Assembly (NCBI GenBank): GCA_964399985.1
Contig: CAYNRY010000002.1
Span: 1 to 64,000 of the forward strand
Length of the DNA: 64,000 bases
Source: Micavibrio_B sp964399985
Lineage (GTDB): Bacteria > Pseudomonadota > Alphaproteobacteria > Micavibrionales > Micavibrionaceae
Direction: 5' to 3'
Part shown: positions 59,250-64,000 of the stretch, in pieces
Layout: every line of letters begins with the position of its first letter
How positions within the stretch are numbered: the stretch's first letter is position 1
Notes under the pieces: generated by a model
Told to the model about the DNA's origin: nothing
Seen by the model: the letters and a program-made list of their open reading frames with translations, nothing else
Database searches by the model: none
Program-made: the position numbers and the translations under genes

Positions 59250-60131
59250 ATGATTACAAAATATTCGCTACAAACGCAGGGCATATTGCTAGCCTTATTC
59301 GCCATGCTGACCTTCAGCATCAATGACGGGATTTTTAAATATTCCTTACGCGACTTCCCGATAGAAACGGTAATTTTTGCAGGCTATTTCTTTTCCCTGA
59401 TTTTTATGGGCGCTTACGGCGGAATTCAAAAATTATCTTTCCTGCCGATGAATAAAAGCAAAGGCGCGATTGCAGGTTTTTTGTTTTTGGTCGAACAAAC
59501 TTTTTTCGTTTATGCATTAAAGCACTTGCCGATGGCAGAATTATTTATTGTCGTCCTTTGCACCCCCGTATTCGTACTGATTTTATCACATCTGATTTTA
59601 AAAGAGCATCTACAGCGTCAGGAAATATTTGCTGTCATTCTTGGTTTTTGCGGCGCCCTTATCGTCGTTGGCGCGCCAGCAATAACCGGCAACAATTCTT
59701 CATCCGCCGATTACCAACCTTTAGCCTGGGTAGCGGCTTTTTTAAACGTGATCGCCGGCGGCATAAAAATCCTTTTTCTTCGCAAATATTGTCAGGAAGA
59801 AAACGCCTTCTCGCTTTCCTTTATTTCGATATTGGCGATGACAATTTTTTATCTCCTTATATTGAAATCAAATCCTGCCGATCTGCCAGTCCTCGACCTC
59901 ACCTTATTGTTTCTGGGTGGTTGTATCGGTGCCGTCGGATGCATTGCCTATATCCGCGCGTTTCAGACAGCCAAAGCGGCCTTGGTGTCATCAACTCAGT
60001 ATAGCCAGATTATATGGGCTGTTTTGATGGGCGTCTTTATCTTTGATGAAAACCTGACATGGGCCGCTATTACAGGCAGCTTGCTTATTCTATCCAGCGG
60101 TTATTTTTTATATTTGAGAAAACAAAATTAA
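59250..60131 (+). CDS. EamA/DMT-superfamily transporter
   Basis: Ten hydrophobic segments in two EamA repeats (GILLALFAMLTFSINDGIFKY and AFLNVIAGGIKILFLRKYC), including the conserved AFVGALIVVG-like motif (ILGFCGALIVVGAP) that opens the second half of each repeat. Probably exports metabolites or amino acids; substrate unknown. 293 residues. A run of charged residues ends the protein. It overlaps the convergent prepilin gene by four bases. Confidence 0.88.
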   Translation: MITKYSLQTQGILLALFAMLTFSINDGIFKYSLRDFPIETVIFAGYFFSLIFMGAYGGIQKLSFLPMNKSKGAIAGFLFLVEQTFFVYALKHLPMAELFIVVLCTPVFVLILSHLILKEHLQRQEIFAVILGFCGALIVVGAPAITGNNSSSADYQPLAWVAAFLNVIAGGIKILFLRKYCQEENAFSLSFISILAMTIFYLLILKSNPADLPVLDLTLLFLGGCIGAVGCIAYIRAFQTAKAALVSSTQYSQIIWAVLMGVFIFDENLTWAAITGSLLILSSGYFLYLRKQN

Positions 60132-60913
60132 TTCGCGACTTTGAACATCATATCGCAGGATTTAGTTGAAACCTCATGAGCGTATCCGTCAGGGCCGTTT
60201 AATTCATGATTAGCAATACCGCAACCGTTTCCCCAATTGGAACTTATAGATTGTATGATACCGGAAAACGCATAACCGTCATCCATCTTCGTATCAATGC
60301 GGTAGGCTAAATCCGGTGATATAGCGCAGTTATCGCGGCCCGGATTATCGCATTTCCAGTTACCATTAAGATCGTTTCGAAGAACGAGAGTTAGACCATC
60401 CAGACTGCCATGAGCAGCAACGGATCTACTGGTCCGCGCATGAAGTCCCGCATCGAGAGACGTATATGGATGAGTTTGATTCCATCCTGTTACTGTTGCC
60501 GTAGGATTTATCCCACCGATCATATCTGTCAGTGCCAAATGCTTCCAGAATTGCGTATTTTCACTGGTGATTGTAGCGGGTGTATTATACCAGGCTTCAG
60601 CCTCTTGGCCGGTGGGAATACCGACACCCAGAACATTATCGCCATTACCCCCATAACAAGCGGTCGTTGCCGAGCAATTCGCTATCCCACCTTCCGCCGA
60701 TGACATGTCTCCAGGCACTGCGTGATAACTGTCATAGAAAGTATTATAAGCCGCCGAAACTTGCTTGGCTTGCGACACGAGAGAGGCGACCCGTGCATTC
60801 ATTATTAACTCTTGTCCTTTCAAAATCCCACCAATCAAAAGACCGATGATGATCATAACGATTGAAAGTTCGACAAGTGTAAAGCCACTGGCTTTCAGCC
60901 GTTGCCTCATCAT
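60128..60913 (-). CDS. Prepilin-like protein 3 of the tandem array
   Basis: Class III signal peptide MMRQRLKASG/FTLVELSIVMIIIG with Gly at -1, Phe at +1 and Glu at +5, followed by a hydrophobic helix with LLIGGILKGQELIMNARV. The globular part (261 residues total) holds cysteine pairs (NCSATTACYG, KCDNPGRDNC) likely forming disulphides. It is the most downstream of three paralogues and is coupled to the preceding one by an ATGA overlap. Probably a type II secretion pseudopilin or a type IV-like pilin. No prepilin peptidase gene is in the window. Confidence 0.88.
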   Translation of the reverse strand: MMRQRLKASGFTLVELSIVMIIIGLLIGGILKGQELIMNARVASLVSQAKQVSAAYNTFYDSYHAVPGDMSSAEGGIANCSATTACYGGNGDNVLGVGIPTGQEAEAWYNTPATITSENTQFWKHLALTDMIGGINPTATVTGWNQTHPYTSLDAGLHARTSRSVAAHGSLDGLTLVLRNDLNGNWKCDNPGRDNCAISPDLAYRIDTKMDDGYAFSGIIQSISSNWGNGCGIANHELNGPDGYAHEVSTKSCDMMFKVAN

Positions 60914-61674
60914 GGTGCCAACCAGAAAAACATATCACAGCTTTTGACATCGGAACTGCCATAACCATTAGGACCATTCACACCGGAACCTGGGTTTCCG
61001 CAGCCGTTACTATATCCCATACTGATTGCTGCAACTTTTCCGGTTTGGGCATGACCATCATCCAATTTACTGTCAATTCTGAAAGCTTGTAGAGGAGATA
61101 AAGAGCATTCTGTGAAATTACCAGTTGCCACGCCGCACAGCCATCGCCCGTCTTCCCTGCCTCTGGTTAAAATAATCAACCCTGCGATTGAACCATACCC
61201 GCCAGTTCCACGAGTTGTACTGATATGAAACCCGCCAGCAATAGGTGACGTCAAATATGTTTGCCCCCAACCGATTTGACTAGCTGACGGATTAATACCT
61301 CCGATCAGGTCGGTTAGCGCCAAATGCTTCCAGAATTGTGTATTCTCACTGTCGATGGACGTATCCACGTCTGACCATGCGCTTCCACCTTTTATACCTA
61401 CATCCTGATTTCCATTACCGCCTACACATGAAGTTGCTGTGTTGCAATTTGGGATCATTTCCTGAGCGGCAAAAATATCGCCTGGCTTACTATGATAAGA
61501 ATCGACAAAGGTATTATAGGCGGATGTTATCTGTTTCGTCGTCGATATAACTGTTGTCAATCTGGCATTTTGTATCAACTCCTGACCTTTCAAAATCCCG
61601 CCGATCAAAAGACCGATAATGATCATGACGATCGATAATTCGACAAGAGTAAAGCCAGAATTTTTTTGAAGCAT
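60910..61674 (-). CDS. Prepilin-like protein 2 of the tandem array
   Basis: Start MLQKNSGFTLVEL at 61674 lies one base after the stop of the preceding paralogue (TAAG-ATG); an open frame to 61806 would run into that gene. The class III leader and helix are nearly identical to the neighbours (SIVMIIIGLLIGGILKGQEL). The 254-residue product has a globular part with cysteines (NCNTATSCVGG, CGVATGNFTEC). Conserved positions such as NTQFWKHLALTDLIGGINPS are shared with the other two. It is an in-frame tandem duplicate. Confidence 0.9.
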   Translation of the reverse strand: MLQKNSGFTLVELSIVMIIIGLLIGGILKGQELIQNARLTTVISTTKQITSAYNTFVDSYHSKPGDIFAAQEMIPNCNTATSCVGGNGNQDVGIKGGSAWSDVDTSIDSENTQFWKHLALTDLIGGINPSASQIGWGQTYLTSPIAGGFHISTTRGTGGYGSIAGLIILTRGREDGRWLCGVATGNFTECSLSPLQAFRIDSKLDDGHAQTGKVAAISMGYSNGCGNPGSGVNGPNGYGSSDVKSCDMFFWLAP

Positions 61675-61675
61675 C

Positions 61676-62458
61676 TTAATTCGAAATCCTAAACATGACG
61701 TCACAACTCCGGCGATCGACATCCCTCGCATAACCATCCGGCCCATTAATTCCCTGATTGGGATTTCCGCAGCCGGTCTGATACCCGGCACTGATGGATC
61801 CGACACTTCCCGTTATAGCCTGACCATCATCCATTTTAATATCAATCCTATAGGATTGATTTGGAGATAGAGAGCAAGCATCCGGATTATTCGAAGCTTG
61901 CCCGCACAGCCATTGCCCGTTTGGATCAACTCTAGCAACGATAACTACGCCTACCATATTGAGAAAGCCATAGGGCGTGCCATCTCCGCTTCTGGCATGG
62001 AACCCGCCATTGATAGAGTTCTCAGGATGTGTTTCGCTGAAACCTGTTGCCGAAGCCGAAGGATTTAGGCCACCCAGCAAATCCGCCAGAGCCATGTGCT
62101 TCCAGAGCTGAGTATTTTCTGTATCGATAGCCGCATCGATGCCAAACCATGGAAAATCGTTTACATTCCCTCCTACTTCCATATTTCCATTACCGTCGAA
62201 ACAGGAAGTTGAAGAATTGCAATTCGGAACAAGCACTGATGCGGATGATATATCACCCGGAATATTCTTATACATATCAAGGAATGTATTATAAGCCGCT
62301 GTAATACTCTTCACTTGAGAGATCGTCGATGCAAGCCGCGCATTCATGATCAACTCTTGTCCTTTAAGAACACCGCCGATTAGAAGACCAATAATGATCA
62401 TAACAATCGAAAGCTCAACAAGCGTAAAACCGCGCATGCCAGTTGATTCATTTTTCAT
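61676..62458 (-). CDS. Prepilin-like protein 1 of the tandem array
   Basis: First gene of the array, 260 residues: MKNESTGMRG/FTLVELSIVMIIIG with a hydrophobic helix. NTQLWKHMALADLLGGLNPSA and MDDGQAITGSVGSISAGYQ repeat in the two following genes with small changes. The three proteins could be variants of one pilus or pseudopilus, with the variable surface part differing and the anchoring helix fixed. No ATPase or secretin gene is visible nearby. Confidence 0.9.
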   Translation of the reverse strand: MKNESTGMRGFTLVELSIVMIIIGLLIGGVLKGQELIMNARLASTISQVKSITAAYNTFLDMYKNIPGDISSASVLVPNCNSSTSCFDGNGNMEVGGNVNDFPWFGIDAAIDTENTQLWKHMALADLLGGLNPSASATGFSETHPENSINGGFHARSGDGTPYGFLNMVGVVIVARVDPNGQWLCGQASNNPDACSLSPNQSYRIDIKMDDGQAITGSVGSISAGYQTGCGNPNQGINGPDGYARDVDRRSCDVMFRISN

Positions 62459-62508
62459 GGAAAGATATTAACCTATTAATCTTAAAATTCTATTTGTAAT
62501 TTTATTTT

Positions 62509-63513
62509 TTAGTCGAATATCTTTTGCATCAGGAACATTAACAATGCAGCAAATGAAAATGTCAGCGGCAATGTTAATATCCATGCCCAAACGATCCGCC
62601 CGAATACGCCCCAATTAACGGCAGAAGCGCGTTTTGCTGTCCCCACGCCCAATATAGCCGATGATATCACTTGCGTGGTACTAAGCGGTACGCCGAAATG
62701 CGAGGCGGTGCCGATGACAATAGATGCCGTCGTTTCAGCGGCGAAGCCGTGAATGGGCTGCAGCTTGATAAGCTTATTGCCAAGGGTATGAATGATACGC
62801 CAGCCGCCGCTCCATGTGCCGAGCGCCATGGCGATCGCACAAGACAGCACCAACCAAAATGGAATTTCAAAATTGTCTTGCGGATTTACAAGGACCAAAG
62901 CCAGCGCAATGATCCCCATGGATTTTTGTGCATCGTTGCGTCCATGCTCGAACGCCATAAACCCCGCCGAGAAAATTTGCAATTTGCTAAAGACACGGTT
63001 GATCGTGCCGAGATTCCATTTATAGACAAGCCATGTCAGGGCAACCATCATAGTAAAACCAACTGAAAGTCCGACGACAGGAGACGCAAACATCGGAATG
63101 ACGATTTTCTGGACGACCACATCCCAGTGAATACTGCCTTCTTCTGCTGTTGACGATACGAAACTTGCTCCAAGTAGAGAGCCGATCAGCGCATGCGAAG
63201 AACTGGTCGGCAAACCTTTCCACCATGTAATCAGGTTCCAGACAATCGCCGCAATGATTGTGCAAAAAACCGTCGTCAGCGTAATTGTCGCGGCATCGAC
63301 AAGGCCTTTACCAATCGTTGCCGCAACTTCCGTTCCTGCGAGCGCACCGACAAAATTCAATATTGCGCCATAAATAACGGCTTTTGACGGTGACATGACT
63401 TTCGTCGAGACGATCGTGGCAATCGCATTCGCCGAATCGTGAAAACCATTGATATAGTCAAAAACGAGCGTCAAACCGATAACGAGACACAGGAATAAAA
63501 AAATCGGTTCCAT
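62509..63513 (-). CDS. pit: PiT-family inorganic phosphate transporter
   Basis: Low-affinity proton-coupled phosphate transporter in the inner membrane. The duplicated signature appears as FDYINGFHDSANAIATIVST near residue 20 and in the second half around FMAFEHGRNDAQKSMGIIALAL. About ten hydrophobic segments; 334 residues as in alphaproteobacterial members. The DUF47 gene lies 3 bases upstream on the same strand. Confidence 0.94.
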   Translation of the reverse strand: MEPIFLFLCLVIGLTLVFDYINGFHDSANAIATIVSTKVMSPSKAVIYGAILNFVGALAGTEVAATIGKGLVDAATITLTTVFCTIIAAIVWNLITWWKGLPTSSSHALIGSLLGASFVSSTAEEGSIHWDVVVQKIVIPMFASPVVGLSVGFTMMVALTWLVYKWNLGTINRVFSKLQIFSAGFMAFEHGRNDAQKSMGIIALALVLVNPQDNFEIPFWLVLSCAIAMALGTWSGGWRIIHTLGNKLIKLQPIHGFAAETTASIVIGTASHFGVPLSTTQVISSAILGVGTAKRASAVNWGVFGRIVWAWILTLPLTFSFAALLMFLMQKIFD

Positions 63514-63516
63514 AAA

Positions 63517-64000
63517 TTACTTATGCTTTAAAACGATTTCGACCGCGATACTTCCAGCATCGCGATAACGGTCGATTACTTTTTCCAGCATATCGTAGAT
63601 ATCCTTGCGCAAAATAAGCTCTCTGGCCGATGTTTCATTCGAGAACAAAGTCACAAGAAGCTCTGCCAATACGGCATCACCTTTCATTTCGAGATCGAGC
63701 AGAATATCGGTTTTGGTAATGATCAAATCATTGGCTTTTCCTTTGCCGAGGGCCACAACCATTTCATTCATGGCTTCACCTTCCTGGCAGATCAGATCGA
63801 CTTGTTTCGATAAACTGCCGTCTTCGAGAGAAATTCCATGCAGGTCAATTCTCTCGCGCACCTTGTCGATAGTCTTTGTGATCTTATAAAGATGCGCAGC
63901 GAATTCCTGAATATCTTCACGGTCGAACGGCGTAATATAGGTCTGGCAAAGTGACTTTGTGATATTGGACATCGTTTGCTTGGCCGATTGCTTGGAAGCT
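63517..64000 (-). CDS. DUF47/PhoU-like protein, 5' end outside the window
   Basis: PhoU-like helical protein of the DUF47 family, which accompanies Pit and appears to regulate phosphate entry. Diagnostic region QTYITPFDREDIQEFAAHLYKITKTIDKVRERIDL, with a conserved acidic/helical body and GNAMNEMVVALGK-like features (EGEAMNEMVVALGKGKA). The frame stays open upstream of ATG 63972 to the edge (ASKQSAKQT precedes it), and DUF47 proteins have about 60 more N-terminal residues, so the true start is beyond 64000. Co-transcribed with pit (3-base gap). Confidence 0.88.
   Translation of the reverse strand, partial: ASKQSAKQTMSNITKSLCQTYITPFDREDIQEFAAHLYKITKTIDKVRERIDLHGISLEDGSLSKQVDLICQEGEAMNEMVVALGKGKANDLIITKTDILLDLEMKGDAVLAELLVTLFSNETSARELILRKDIYDMLEKVIDRYRDAGSIAVEIVLKHK

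Overview
This window is a stretch of chromosome from an alphaproteobacterium of moderate GC content. The assignment rests on gene content: a GcrA cell-cycle regulator, DUF1489 and DUF2155 proteins, an NDUFA12-like complex I subunit next to MlaD, a phasin, a LapG-type transglutaminase-like peptidase, and the linked block rpoZ - rsh - DUF2062 - acpS - lepB - rnc - era. The genus cannot be fixed from the sequence alone. Most of the window is core housekeeping DNA, broken up by small hypothetical genes and a few mobile-looking or highly structured patches.

Layout. 1-8.1 kb: the 5' end of a tuf gene, small hypotheticals, tRNA-Gly(UCC), then a minus-strand run (SAM hydroxide adenosyltransferase-like protein, polysaccharide deacetylase, glucokinase, cation efflux, isochorismatase-like hydrolase, 3-methyladenine glycosylase, DUF1489), ending in tRNA-Tyr with a duplicated 3' end. 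8.2-21.5 kb: rlmB with a long repetitive N-terminal tail, polA, gpt, rpmI-rplT, a HAD phosphatase, pheS and pheT separated by two AT-rich hypotheticals, fadD and a double cold-shock-domain protein. 21.5-28.3 kb: gcrA, era, rnc, lepB, acpS, DUF2062, rsh and rpoZ. 28.5-39.1 kb: a NYN-domain protein, a chemoreceptor, leuA with a leucine leader peptide, UPF0434, a Lon-domain protein, a CnoX-like thioredoxin, a ProX-type deacylase, tRNA-Gly(GCC), DUF2155, mlaD, NDUFA12, ridA and a GNAT protein. 39.2-43.3 kb: a response regulator fused to a zinc-ligand-less deaminase, clpA, clpS and a phasin. 43.6-51.3 kb: a D,D-carboxypeptidase with a SPOR domain, a GxxExxY gene packed between inverted repeats, a pilin-like gene, a lipoprotein, a 61-residue gene with an unusually crowded promoter, hldE, a LapG-like peptidase with a GspE/MshE-like N-terminus, and pyk. 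51.3-59.2 kb: nrdA and nrdB, far apart, with three unknown genes, a histidine phosphatase and a TPP riboswitch between them. 59.2-64 kb: an EamA transporter, three tandem prepilin-like genes, a Pit phosphate transporter and its DUF47 partner, cut by the window edge.

The observations most worth following are: (1) the TPP riboswitch plus terminator at 56.2-56.36 kb with no thiamine gene behind it; (2) the 457-bp GxxExxY cassette with almost perfect terminal inverted repeats that appears to have replaced the start of the next gene; (3) the promoter of the 61-residue gene, which carries FNR-like, NrdR-like and Fur-like sites around a near-consensus sigma70 promoter; (4) the LapG-like peptidase with a candidate cyclic-di-GMP-binding MshEN-like domain; (5) the REC-deaminase fusion that has lost both zinc cysteines. 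All site calls were made by eye and no database search was run.
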